Shown: positions 36,678 to 45,105 of the stretch, piece by piece
Position numbering within the stretch: the first letter of the stretch is position 1
Layout of the letters: each line of letters begins with the position of its first letter
Assembly: GCF_013364215.1 (NCBI RefSeq)
Contig: NZ_CP054923.1
Coordinates: forward strand, 620,001-684,000
Origin: Verrucosispora sp. NA02020
Lineage (GTDB): Bacteria; Actinomycetota; Actinomycetes; Mycobacteriales; Micromonosporaceae
Direction of reading: 5' to 3'
DNA: 64,000 nucleotides
The notes under the pieces: model-generated
Database searches by the model: none
What the model was told of the DNA's origin: nothing
The model's input: the letters and a program-made list of their open reading frames with translations, nothing else
Made by a program: the position numbers and the translations under genes

Positions 36678-36983
36678 GTGATCTTCAGAGCGGTCCGGGA
36701 CGGGTGTCCCTACCCGCAACACAATCTGACCCTCAAGCAGTGGGCGGAGATCCCGCCCCGGCCGCTGCGGCTGGATCAGCTCATCACCACCAAACGGGAG
36801 TTGGCGCTGGACAAGCTGCTCGCCGAGGACTCCACCTTCTACGGTGACCTGTTCCCGCACGTGGTGCAGTGGAACGGCGGCCTCTACCTGGAGGACGGCC
36901 TGCACCGCGCGTTGCGCGCCGCCCTGCAACAGCGCAACCAGATCCACGCCCGGGTGTTCGTCCTCGCCGAAGCGATCGAGTGA
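36678..36983 (+). CDS. Conserved actinobacterial protein, ParB-like fold suspected
   Basis: 101 residues: PLRLDQLITTKRELALDKLLAEDSTFYGDLFPHVVQWNGGLYLEDGLHRALRAALQQRNQIHARVF. The EDGLHR stretch is reminiscent of the ParB/sulfiredoxin nucleotide-binding motif (DGxHR). This family is very widespread in actinobacteria; it is sometimes labelled VapB antitoxin, for which I see no support and no adjacent toxin. GTG start with GGGGGAGGAG upstream. Confidence 0.7.
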   Translation: MIFRAVRDGCPYPQHNLTLKQWAEIPPRPLRLDQLITTKRELALDKLLAEDSTFYGDLFPHVVQWNGGLYLEDGLHRALRAALQQRNQIHARVFVLAEAIE

Positions 36984-37009
36984 CCCGGCACCTCCTGCTG
37001 AGCCTTCGT

Positions 37010-37015
37010 TAGGGT
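37010..37015 (+). promoter_or_regulatory. -10 hexamer TAGGGT of a leaderless promoter (acyl-CoA dehydrogenase)
   Basis: The hexamer ends 6 nt before the GTG at 37022, which favours that start over the GTG at 37016. Confidence 0.5.
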
Positions 37016-37021
37016 GTGGGC

Positions 37022-38173
37022 GTGGACCTGCTGGACCTAAACTCGTCGCTGACCGAGGAGGAGCGGCAGATCCGCGCCGTCGTGCGGCGGGTGGTGGACG
37101 AGCGGGTACGCCCGCACGTCGCCGGCTGGTACGAGGCCGGTGAGGTGCCCGCCCGCGACCTGGCCCGCGAGTTCGGCGCCCTCGGTCTGCTCGGCATGCA
37201 CCTGACCGGGTACGGCTGCGCCGGCTCCACGGCCGTCGCGTACGGGCTGGCCTGCCTGGAGTTGGAGGCCGGCGACTCCGGCGTCCGCTCCCTGGTCTCG
37301 GTGCAGGGATCGCTGGCCATGTACGCCATCTGGCGCTACGGCAGCGAGGAGCAGAAGCAGCGTTGGCTGCCCGCGATGGCGTCCGGCGAGGCGATCGGCT
37401 GTTTCGGGCTGACCGAGCCGGACCATGGCTCCGATCCGGGGTCGATGGCCACCCGGGCCCGCCGCGACGGCGACGACTGGGTCCTCCACGGCACCAAGAT
37501 GTGGATCACCAACGCCCCGATCGCCGACGTCGCGGTGATCTGGGCGCGCACCGACGACGGCGTGCGCGGTTTCGCCGTACCCATGGACACGCCAGGGGTC
37601 ACGGCGCGCGAGATCGGCCGGAAGATGTCCCTGCGCGCCTCGGTGACCGGGGAGATCGCGCTCGACGACGTCCGGCTGCCGGCGGACGCCCGGCTGCCCG
37701 AGGCCATCGGGTTGAAGGCGCCGCTGGGCTGTCTGACCGAGGCCCGGCACGGCATCGTCTGGGGTGCGCTCGGCGCGGCCCGGGACTGCCTGGAGACCGC
37801 CCTCACGTACGCGACCACCCGCACCCAGTTCGGTCGCCCGCTGGCCGGTTTCCAGCTCACCCAGGCCAAGCTCGCCGACATGGCGGTCGAGTGGCACAAG
37901 GGCTACCTGCTGGCGCTGCACCTCGGCCGGCTCGCCGACGCCGGTCGGTTGCGTCCCGAGCAGGTCAGCGTGGGCAAACTCAACAACGTCCGCGAGGCGC
38001 TGGCCATCGCCCGCCAGTGCCGGACCATCCTCGGTGCCAACGGCGTCTCCGGCGACTATCCCGTCATGCGGCACGCCAACAACCTGGAGAGCGTCCTGAC
38101 GTACGAGGGCACCTCCGAGATCCACCAACTGGTGATCGGGCAGCGGCTCACCGGCGTCTCCGCGTTCACCTGA
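37022..38173 (+). CDS. Acyl-CoA dehydrogenase, glutaryl-CoA dehydrogenase-like
   Basis: FAD enzyme of 383 residues oxidising an acyl-CoA thioester, electrons passing to ETF. It has CFGLTEPDHGSDPGSM and KMWITNAPIADV (FAD/substrate loops), TRTQFGRPLAGFQLTQ, and the catalytic base in LTYEGTSEIHQL (Glu about 362). The closest group by memory is glutaryl-CoA dehydrogenase, but the substrate is not certain. Confidence 0.88.
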   Translation: MDLLDLNSSLTEEERQIRAVVRRVVDERVRPHVAGWYEAGEVPARDLAREFGALGLLGMHLTGYGCAGSTAVAYGLACLELEAGDSGVRSLVSVQGSLAMYAIWRYGSEEQKQRWLPAMASGEAIGCFGLTEPDHGSDPGSMATRARRDGDDWVLHGTKMWITNAPIADVAVIWARTDDGVRGFAVPMDTPGVTAREIGRKMSLRASVTGEIALDDVRLPADARLPEAIGLKAPLGCLTEARHGIVWGALGAARDCLETALTYATTRTQFGRPLAGFQLTQAKLADMAVEWHKGYLLALHLGRLADAGRLRPEQVSVGKLNNVREALAIARQCRTILGANGVSGDYPVMRHANNLESVLTYEGTSEIHQLVIGQRLTGVSAFT

Positions 38174-38287
38174 TCGCTCACGCTTCTGACCTGCGGAAAC
38201 ACGCGTTCGGGTGACTCGACGAGCGGCTGTCGTACCGGGGGCTTACCGTCATCACAGACAACGCGTCTGACAAGGACGGTGAGGGCG

Positions 38288-39040
38288 ATGGCACGCGACA
38301 GCGACATCAACGAGCCCACCAGCACGTTTGCCGACCACCAGCCCGACGAGGAGAGCACGGGCCGGCCGGATGCCCCGCCCGTGCCGCCGGGCGGCGGGGG
38401 TGGTGCCGCGCGGGCCCTGCTCTGGGTGCTCGGTGCCGCGGCGATGGCAGTGGTGGTGCTGCTCGGCGTCCAGACCACCGGGCTCCTGCCGGAGTTCCGC
38501 AACCCGTTCAGCAAGGAGCAGACCGACCGCACCCAACCGGCGCTGCTGGAGTCGATGCAGGACCTCAGCCGCTACGTGGCCGCCGAGGGTAACTTCCAGG
38601 TGGTGGTCGACCTGGAGAACGACCGGCGCAACGTGCCGGACTGGCTGCTCAACCAGCGCACGCTCTTCGTCGGGTCGGGCAGCGTCGAGGCGTACGTCGA
38701 CTTCGGCACCCTCGGCGAAGGCGCGATCGTGCAGTCCGCCGACGGCAAGTCTGTCGAGGTCAAACTGCCCGCCCCGCAGCTCGCCAAGACCAACCTCGAC
38801 CTCGACAAGAGTTACGTCTTCGCGGAGGAGCGCGGGCTGCTCAACCGCGTCGGCGACCTGATCGGCGGCGACCCGAACCGGCAGCAGCAGGTCTATCAGC
38901 TCGCCGAGGACCGGATCACCGCCGCCGCCCGGGACAGCGGCCTGAACGCCCGTGCCGAGGAGAACACCCGCAAGATGTTGACCGGCCTGCTCGGTTCGCT
39001 CGGCTTCGAGCAGGTCACCATCACCTACACCGCTCCCTGA
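38288..39040 (+). CDS. DUF4230 membrane-anchored protein
   Basis: 250 residues: a polar Pro/Gly-rich cytosolic start, one membrane segment (about 42-63), then an extracytoplasmic DUF4230 domain (LLESMQDLSRYVAAEGNFQVVVDLEND... VEVKLPAPQLAKTNLDLDKSYVFAEERG). Function unknown. The ATG has GGTGAGG upstream; a GTG at 38279 is part of that ribosome site. Confidence 0.8.
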   Translation: MARDSDINEPTSTFADHQPDEESTGRPDAPPVPPGGGGGAARALLWVLGAAAMAVVVLLGVQTTGLLPEFRNPFSKEQTDRTQPALLESMQDLSRYVAAEGNFQVVVDLENDRRNVPDWLLNQRTLFVGSGSVEAYVDFGTLGEGAIVQSADGKSVEVKLPAPQLAKTNLDLDKSYVFAEERGLLNRVGDLIGGDPNRQQQVYQLAEDRITAAARDSGLNARAEENTRKMLTGLLGSLGFEQVTITYTAP

Positions 39041-39132
39041 CCCACCGCACTTGCCCCCGCCCCGCCGGCTGTCGCCTAGACCTGCTGGCGGGGCGGTCGG
39101 TCGTCCCCTCCAACCCCTCCGACGGGAGGGGG
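39041..39132. other. Intergenic stretch before the 39.1-kb hairpins
   Basis: No gene seen. Together with 39133-39347 it forms the 307-bp convergent space between DUF4230 and PspC. Confidence 0.4.
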
Positions 39133-39199
39133 CGAGGCAGCAACTTCATGGTTGTTGCTGCCTCGCGGGTGGTGTGAGGCAGCACTATCCATGAAGTTG
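39133..39199. repeat. Nested, mutually exclusive hairpins
   Basis: A perfect 12-bp hairpin (39133-39144 with 39154-39165, loop 9 nt). The segment TGCTGCCTC (39156-39164) can pair either with GAGGCAGCA at 39134-39142 or with a second copy at 39176-39184. CAACTTCATGG (39141-39151) can pair with CCATGAAGTTG (39189-39199). Only one set can form at a time. It may terminate both flanking genes. Confidence 0.7.
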
Positions 39200-39347
39200 C
39201 GTGGACAGGGCCCGGGGCGCCCCGCCGGTGACCGGGGTCGGACGGGGCGTCGCGGACGGGGCGGGACCGATCAGTGGCCTGCGGCCCAGTGGCCCGGTCC
39301 TCGGCGGCCGGGGACTCGGTGGCCTGCGGTTCAGCGTGGCCGGCGGT

Positions 39348-39554
39348 TCAGTGGCCTGCGACGAGGTAGCGGTCCTCGTTGGGCATGATGATCCAGAGTG
39401 CCAGGTAGATGACGACCTGAGTGCCGGGCAGCAGCAGCGACAGCAGGAACAACAGCCGGATCATTCCGGCGGAGGTGCCGAAGCGCTGGGCCAGGCCCGC
39501 GCAGACTCCGGCGAACATGCGCCCCTGCCGGGGCCGGACCAGTTTGCGACTCAT
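39348..39554 (-). CDS. PspC-domain membrane protein
   Basis: 68-residue phage-shock-protein-C-like protein (RMFAGVCAGLAQRFGTSAGMIRLLFLLSLLLPGTQVVIYLALWIIMPNE) with two hydrophobic segments. It probably senses membrane stress, but no PspA or sensor kinase lies nearby. The ATG at 39554 is chosen from the usual PspC length; upstream codons are unlikely. Confidence 0.85.
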   Translation of the reverse strand: MSRKLVRPRQGRMFAGVCAGLAQRFGTSAGMIRLLFLLSLLLPGTQVVIYLALWIIMPNEDRYLVAGH

Positions 39555-39720
39555 GGTGGTACTTCCCCTCTGCGGCGATCCGCCGCTCCATGTCATCAAC
39601 GCTAGGAGCGGATGACCCCCGCGCCCTCGCCCGCGAGAACGAACCTCACCGCGCCCACCCGTAGGTACTTACCCGCGACCGCACCGGCCACCCCTCCCCG
39701 AGCAAACCCCGACCCCCGCG

Positions 39721-39802
39721 TCGATCAAGGACCCGTGGCGAGGCTGCCGCCGTGGTGCGTCCCGTCGTGGTGCGGCCTGTCGATCAAGGACCCGTGGCGA
39801 GG
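39721..39802 (+). repeat. 23-bp perfect direct repeat
   Basis: TCGATCAAGGACCCGTGG plus CGAGG occurs at 39721-39743 and again at 39780-39802. A third partial copy (GTCGATCAAGGA) starts at about 39807 and leads into the inverted repeat. Confidence 0.8.
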
Positions 39803-39809
39803 GTTCGTC

Positions 39810-39877
39810 GATCAAGGAGTTGTGGTAGGCGCGAAAGGTGCAAACCAGCCCGGAACCTCGACCACAAGTCCATGATC
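39810..39877. repeat. 17-bp inverted repeat with GATCAAGGA core
   Basis: GATCAAGGAGTTGTGGT (39810-39826) and ACCACAAGTCCATGATC (39861-39877) are complementary with two mismatches. The left arm shares its first nine bases with the neighbouring direct repeats. Confidence 0.75.
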
Positions 39878-39937
39878 GCCGGGCCGGGCCGGGCCGGGCC
39901 GGGCTAGGCAGGGCCGGGCCGGGGAGGGCCGGGCGGT

Positions 39938-39960
39938 GGGGTGCGGGGTGGGGTGGGGGG
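39938..39960 (+). other. G-quadruplex-forming stretch
   Basis: Pattern G4-TGC-G4-T-G4-T-G6 on the sdaA coding strand, about 140 bp before its start. It meets the strict G4 rule with loops of 1-3 nt. Confidence 0.6.
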
Positions 39961-40097
39961 AAGGCGGTGGGGGTACGGTCGGTGGGTTGGGCGCTCTTAC
40001 CAGGGCGTTTGGCGGGCCGCGTCCGGATGGAGGGGCGGCCACCTCTTTCGGCGGGCCGCTGACCGGTGATCCCGGGGCAGGGCGAGGAAGTGCAGTC

Positions 40098-41474
40098 ATG
40101 ATCAGTGTGTTCGACCTTTTCAGCGTGGGCATCGGGCCGTCCAGCTCGCACACGGTGGGACCGATGCGGGCGGCGCGTACGTTCGTCGCGGGGCTCAAGG
40201 CCGATGGTCTGCTCGCGGACGTGGCCCGGGTACGGGCGGAGTTGTTCGGGTCTCTCGGTGCCACCGGGCACGGGCACGGGAGTGATCGGGCGGTGCTGCT
40301 CGGGTTGACCGGTGAGTCGCCGGAGACGGTGGACACCGACGGGGTCGACGCGCGGGTGGCGTGGATCCGGGAGCAGGGTCGGCTGGCGCTGCTCGACACG
40401 CACGAGATCGACTTCGAGTGGGACCGGGATCTCACGTTGCACCGGCGGCGGTCGTTGCCGTACCACCCGAACGGGATGGTCTTCGCGGCCTTCGACGCCG
40501 GTGGGGCCGAGGTCCGGACGCGGACCTACTACTCGGTCGGCGGCGGGTTCGTGGTGGACGAGGCGGCGGCCGGGGCGGATCGGATCAAGCCGGACGGTAC
40601 GCCGGTGCGGTATCCCTTCCTGACCGGCGCGCAACTGCTCGACGTGACCGCCTCGACGGGGCTGTCGATCAGCGAGGTGATGCTCGCGAACGAGGTGTCC
40701 TGGCGGGCCGAGGCGGACGTACGAGCCGGGCTGCTGGACATCTGGCGGGTGATGCGCGAGTGCGTGGAGCGCGGCTGTTCCCGGGACGGCACGCTGCCGG
40801 GCGGGTTGAAGGTGCGCCGCCGCGCGGCCGAGCTGCGCCGCAGCCTGGAGACCGACACGGTGGTGCCGGACGGGGATCCGCTGCACGTGATGGACTGGGT
40901 GACGCTGTTCGCGCTGGCGGTCAACGAGGAGAACGCGGCCGGCGGCCGGGTGGTGACGGCGCCGACCAACGGTGCGGCCGGGATCATCCCGGCGGTGCTG
41001 CACTACTACACGCGGTTCGTGCCGGGAGCCTCCGACGAGGGGGTGGTGCGGTTCCTGCTGACGGCCGGGGCGATCGGCGTGCTGTTCAAGGAGAACGCGT
41101 CGATCTCCGGGGCCGAGGTGGGCTGCCAGGGCGAGGTCGGTTCGGCGTGTTCGATGGCGGCGGCCGGGTTGGCTGAGGCGCTGGGCGGTACGCCGGCCCA
41201 GGTGGAGAACGCCGCCGAGATCGGCATGGAGCACAACCTCGGGTTGACCTGTGACCCGGTCGGGGGCCTGGTGCAGATACCGTGCATCGAGCGCAATGCG
41301 GTGGCTAGCATCAAGGCGATCACCGCCGCTCGGCTGGCGTTGCGCGGTGACGGGGTGCACGCCGTGTCGCTCGACAAGGTCATCAAGACCATGCGCGAGA
41401 CCGGTGCCGACATGAAGGTCAAGTACAAGGAGACGGCGCGCGGCGGCCTCGCGGTCAACGTGATCGAGTGCTGA
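40098..41474 (+). CDS. sdaA: L-serine ammonia-lyase (serine dehydratase), iron-sulfur type
   Basis: Deaminates L-serine to pyruvate using a [4Fe-4S] cluster. The 458-residue single-chain enzyme fuses the beta domain ([24 protein letters not shown]) and the alpha domain ([17 protein letters not shown]). Cluster cysteines are likely Cys343 and Cys351 ([16 protein letters not shown]) and Cys385 (TCDPVGG). The ATG has GAGGAAG upstream; the open frame before it is repeat DNA. Confidence 0.95.
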   Translation: MISVFDLFSVGIGPSSSHTVGPMRAARTFVAGLKADGLLADVARVRAELFGSLGATGHGHGSDRAVLLGLTGESPETVDTDGVDARVAWIREQGRLALLDTHEIDFEWDRDLTLHRRRSLPYHPNGMVFAAFDAGGAEVRTRTYYSVGGGFVVDEAAAGADRIKPDGTPVRYPFLTGAQLLDVTASTGLSISEVMLANEVSWRAEADVRAGLLDIWRVMRECVERGCSRDGTLPGGLKVRRRAAELRRSLETDTVVPDGDPLHVMDWVTLFALAVNEENAAGGRVVTAPTNGAAGIIPAVLHYYTRFVPGASDEGVVRFLLTAGAIGVLFKENASISGAEVGCQGEVGSACSMAAAGLAEALGGTPAQVENAAEIGMEHNLGLTCDPVGGLVQIPCIERNAVASIKAITAARLALRGDGVHAVSLDKVIKTMRETGADMKVKYKETARGGLAVNVIEC

Positions 41475-41531
41475 GCGCACGACCTTCACCGGCTGCTAAC
41501 CTGTCGTCCGTTCAGCAGGCGGGAGACGGCG

Positions 41532-42359
41532 GTGACCTCTGGCGTGGGGGCGTTGTGGTCGCACCGCAATTCGCTGCGCATCCTGGTCCGGCGTGATCTC
41601 GCGGTCAAGTACCAGCAGTCCGTGCTGGGGTATCTCTGGTCGTTGATCGAGCCGCTGGGCATGGGGGCGATCTATTGGTTCGTCTTCGGCGTCCTCTACT
41701 CCCGGGACACGAACCGGCATCTCGGCGAGGCAGCCGGGTCGTACCCGCTGTTCCTGATCACCGGGATCTTCGCCTGGATGTGGACCAGCTCGGCGTTGAG
41801 TGAGGCGACCAACGCGCTGACCGGGCAGTCCCGGTTGATCACCACGATGAACGTGCCCCGGCAGGTCTTCCCGATCGGTCGGGTCACCGGGCGTTTCGCC
41901 GAATACGCCGCCGGCCTGCCGATCCTCGGCGCCATCGCGATCTGGTACGCGGCCGACGGCAAGATCGACCCGGGGTGGTCGCTGCTCGCCCTGCCGTTGG
42001 CGGTGCTGGTGCAGGCCACCCTGCTGGTCGGGTTGGCGCTGCTGTTGTCGGCGGCGAACGTGCTGATGCGGGACGTGGAGCGGTTCATGCGTCTGGTCAT
42101 CCGGGTGCTGTTCTACGCCACGCCGATCATCTATCCACTGAGCCTGGTCCGCGATTCCGGCCTGCCCGGTTGGCTCAAGCTGGGTTACGAGCTCAACCCG
42201 CTGGTCGGGATCTTCCAGCTCCACCACGCGGTGTGGTATCCGGACGAGTTCCCGGAGGCCCGGATGCTCGCCACCACCGTCGGCATCAGCCTGCTGGTCC
42301 TGGTGGTCGGCTGGTGGACGTTCCGTCGGCTCGAACCCGCCGTGCTCAAGGAACTCTGA
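41532..42359 (+). CDS. ABC-2 polysaccharide/teichoic acid export permease
   Basis: Wzm/TagG-type membrane subunit of a glycopolymer exporter, 275 residues with six membrane helices. The cytosolic start [24 protein letters not shown] is characteristic. First gene of a tightly packed four-gene operon; its TGA overlaps the ATG of the ATPase by one base. GTG start with GGGAGA upstream. Confidence 0.9.
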   Translation: MTSGVGALWSHRNSLRILVRRDLAVKYQQSVLGYLWSLIEPLGMGAIYWFVFGVLYSRDTNRHLGEAAGSYPLFLITGIFAWMWTSSALSEATNALTGQSRLITTMNVPRQVFPIGRVTGRFAEYAAGLPILGAIAIWYAADGKIDPGWSLLALPLAVLVQATLLVGLALLLSAANVLMRDVERFMRLVIRVLFYATPIIYPLSLVRDSGLPGWLKLGYELNPLVGIFQLHHAVWYPDEFPEARMLATTVGISLLVLVVGWWTFRRLEPAVLKEL

Positions 42360-43105
42360 TGGCTGACGCGATCATCGAGGCGGAGGGTCTCGGCATCCGG
42401 TTCGTCCGCAACCGCCGCCGGCAGTTGCGGCTGCGCGAGCTGTTCATCCACCGGGGTACGCGTGGCGCCTCCGACGGCCGGTTCTGGCCGCTGCGGGACG
42501 TCTCCTTCTCGGTCGCGCCCGGCGAGACGCTCGGGGTGATCGGCCGCAACGGCACCGGCAAGAGCACCCTGCTGCGCCTGATCGCCGGGGTGCTGATCCC
42601 CGACGAGGGGCGGATCCGGGTCCGGGGCGACGTCGCGCCGCTGCTGGAGCTCTCCGCCGGCTTCTCCAACGACCTGACCGGCCGGGAGAACCTGTACCTG
42701 GTGGGCGGGCTGCACGGGCTGTCGTCGGGTTACCTGAAGCGGCACTTCGACGAGATCGTCTCGTTCGCCGGTGACCAGGTGGAACGGGCCATCGACACCT
42801 CGGTGCGGCACTACTCGTCCGGGATGAAGGTCCGGCTCGGGTTCGCGATCATCTCTCATCTGCCGCATCCCGTCCTGCTGATGGACGAGGTGACGGCGGT
42901 GGGCGACGCCGAGTTCCGCAAGAAGTGCTACACGACCATCGATCGTCTGCTCGGGGAGGGGCGCACTCTGGTGCTGGTCTCACACAACGAAAAGGACCTG
43001 ACCCGGTTCTGTCGTCGGGGGCTCTTCCTCGACGGCGGCCGGTTGAGCGTCGACGGCACCATCGCCGAGGCGCTGGCCGCGTACCACGACGCGGTTCCCC
43101 GGTGA
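42359..43105 (+). CDS. ABC exporter ATPase, Wzt/TagH type
   Basis: 248 residues. Walker A GRNGTGKST at about 61-69, signature YSSGMKVRLGFAI, Walker B VLLMDEVTAVGD, switch His in VLVSHNEKD. The SAGFSNDLTGRENLYLVGGLHGLS segment is typical of polysaccharide-export ATPases. There is no C-terminal carbohydrate-binding extension, so export need not depend on a terminal cap. It overlaps the next gene by GTGA. Confidence 0.9.
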   Translation: MADAIIEAEGLGIRFVRNRRRQLRLRELFIHRGTRGASDGRFWPLRDVSFSVAPGETLGVIGRNGTGKSTLLRLIAGVLIPDEGRIRVRGDVAPLLELSAGFSNDLTGRENLYLVGGLHGLSSGYLKRHFDEIVSFAGDQVERAIDTSVRHYSSGMKVRLGFAIISHLPHPVLLMDEVTAVGDAEFRKKCYTTIDRLLGEGRTLVLVSHNEKDLTRFCRRGLFLDGGRLSVDGTIAEALAAYHDAVPR

Positions 43106-45090
43106 CCCTCGCGATCGTGCTCGCCGCCGGTTCGTCGGCCGCGAGCCTGCCGACGGAGACGGTGCCGGGCGGCTCCCTGACGGACCGGCTGGCCGAGCAG
43201 TGGCGCCGGGCCGGGGTGGCCGACGTGCGGTTCGCCGCGTCCCTGGACGAGGTGGCGGACCTGGCTGCCACGGCGGGTGGCCCGGTGGTGCTCAGCGGTG
43301 TGGACCTGGTGGCGCACACCGCCGTACTGCGGCATCTGGTGACCAGCCCGGTCGGGCCGACCGTGGCGCTGGTGCTCACCGATCCGCCCACCGGCGGTCG
43401 GACGGCCGTTCGCGAGGAGCGCGGCCAGGTGGTCGACGCCGGTCCGGTCGAGCGGCTCGACGGCGAGGCCACCGGCATCTTCGGGGGTGCGGTGCGGGTC
43501 GGTCGGGACGACGTACCGGCGCTGGTCTCCGCCGCCCGTGCGGCCGACGGCGACCGGCAGGCCGTGGGCCCGGCGGTGGACCGGGTCTTCGCGGGCCTCG
43601 CCGGGCAGGGGGCGCTGGTCTTCGCCCACCGGGTACGCCTGCTGGTCGCGCACCGGGTCGACGACCGGACCGGGCTGGCCGTCGCCGAGGCGGCGGTGGC
43701 CGCCGTCGACGAGGACCGGGCCGAGTTGCGGCTCTCGGTGAAGGAGAAGGACGACTTCTTCACCACGTACTTCGTCAGCACCTGGTCGCCGCAGGTCACC
43801 AAGGTCTGTGCCCGGTTGGGGCTGAGCCCGACGGCGGTCACCATGATCTCGGTGGTCTTCGCGGTCGCCGCCGCCGCGTTGTTCGCCACCGGCGGCCGAC
43901 CGGCGCTGGTCGGCGGTGCGGTCCTGCTCTATCTCGGCTTCGTGCTCGACTGTGTGGACGGTCAGCTCGCCCGGTACACCCGCAACTTCAGCGCGTGGGG
44001 CGGTTGGCTGGACACCATGGCCGACCGGGCCAAGGAGTACCTGGTCTACGCGGGTCTCGGGTGGGGTGCCACGGCGGCCGGGTTCCGGTACGGCTGGGCG
44101 TTGGCCATCGCCGCGATGACCCTCCAGACGGTGCGGCACATGACCGACGCGTGGTACGGCGTGCTGCACGACGAGGCGGCCCGTCGACCGAAGACGGTGG
44201 GCACCGGGGGCGGCGGTATCGGTGACCGGCTGAACGCCGCGTCCAACCGGGTGCAGGCCGACTCGGGGTCGCTGTCGTACTGGCTCAAGCGCACGGTGGT
44301 CTTCCCGATCGGGGAGCGGTGGGCGCTGATCGCGCTGGCCGCCGCGCTGTTCGACCAGCGGACCGCCCTGTTCGCGGTGCTGATCTGGGGGGTGCTGGCG
44401 TTCGGGTACACGGGTGCGCTGCGTACCCTGCGGGCCCGCTGGATGTGGGTGCCGGTGCTGGACACGGTCGACGCGACCCTGCACCGCGACGACGGCCCGC
44501 TGGCCACCCGGCTGCCGGTGCTGCGTCGACCTGGGCCGCTGGTCCTCGCGGTGGTCGCGGCGCTGGCTGCGGCGGGGTTGGTGCTGGTGACGCTGCTGGG
44601 CGGCGTGGGTGACGGCAGTGATCCGGCGCCCTGGCTGCGGTGGGCGGCGGTGCCGGTGGTGCTGCTGGTCCTGCTGGCCGCTGCGGCGGGGACCGGGGCG
44701 GCGCACAACGGGCCGCTGGACTGGCTGGTGCCGGCGGCGCTGCGGGCCGCCGAGTTCCTGTTCGCCGTCGCGGTCGGGGTGATCGGCGGCGCGCCCGCGT
44801 GGCTGATCTTCGGGTACGTCTTCGTGCTCACCCTGCACCACTACGACCTGGTCGCCCGGCTGGAGAAGCGGCAACCCGCGCCGCCGCTGCACTCGGCCAC
44901 GCTGGGCTGGGAGGGACGGTCGGTGGTGCTGGCGCTGACGGCGATCGCCGGAATCGTGAGTATTGGTCTGGCTACACTCGGTATCTACCTTCTGGTGCTC
45001 TTCGTGGCAAGTGTGGTGCTGGCCTGGTTCGTCCGGCCGAGCCGTCCCACCCGGGCTCCGGCGGGTACGCGACAAGGCGCGACGCTCTGA
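43102..45090 (+). CDS. CDP-alcohol phosphotransferase with degenerate nucleotidyltransferase domain (DUF5941-like)
   Basis: 662 residues. The N-terminal part (1-210) looks like a nucleotidyltransferase (IVLAAGSS) but lacks the basic residue of the LAAGxGxR loop. The middle holds a complete CDP-OH-P motif (DGQLAR, then GGWLDTMAD, about 292-317) with membrane helices around it. The C-terminal 200 residues are further membrane segments, as in DUF5941 proteins. It is predicted to transfer a phospho-alcohol from a CDP donor during wall-polymer or lipid synthesis. Confidence 0.82.
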   Translation: MTLAIVLAAGSSAASLPTETVPGGSLTDRLAEQWRRAGVADVRFAASLDEVADLAATAGGPVVLSGVDLVAHTAVLRHLVTSPVGPTVALVLTDPPTGGRTAVREERGQVVDAGPVERLDGEATGIFGGAVRVGRDDVPALVSAARAADGDRQAVGPAVDRVFAGLAGQGALVFAHRVRLLVAHRVDDRTGLAVAEAAVAAVDEDRAELRLSVKEKDDFFTTYFVSTWSPQVTKVCARLGLSPTAVTMISVVFAVAAAALFATGGRPALVGGAVLLYLGFVLDCVDGQLARYTRNFSAWGGWLDTMADRAKEYLVYAGLGWGATAAGFRYGWALAIAAMTLQTVRHMTDAWYGVLHDEAARRPKTVGTGGGGIGDRLNAASNRVQADSGSLSYWLKRTVVFPIGERWALIALAAALFDQRTALFAVLIWGVLAFGYTGALRTLRARWMWVPVLDTVDATLHRDDGPLATRLPVLRRPGPLVLAVVAALAAAGLVLVTLLGGVGDGSDPAPWLRWAAVPVVLLVLLAAAAGTGAAHNGPLDWLVPAALRAAEFLFAVAVGVIGGAPAWLIFGYVFVLTLHHYDLVARLEKRQPAPPLHSATLGWEGRSVVLALTAIAGIVSIGLATLGIYLLVLFVASVVLAWFVRPSRPTRAPAGTRQGATL

Positions 45091-45105
45091 CGGGAGGCCG
45101 GGACG

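Larger units (their letters stand above)
39555..40097. other. Repeat-rich non-coding region upstream of sdaA
   Basis: 543 bp without a supported gene. It contains a 23-bp direct repeat, a 17-bp inverted repeat, a GGGCC-rich stretch (39879-39930) and a G-quadruplex-forming stretch, all listed separately. It includes the sdaA promoter. Confidence 0.6.

Noticed and set aside
36678..36983. VapB antitoxin
   Set aside because: No AbrB-like or ribbon-helix-helix DNA-binding motif and no PIN-domain toxin next to it.
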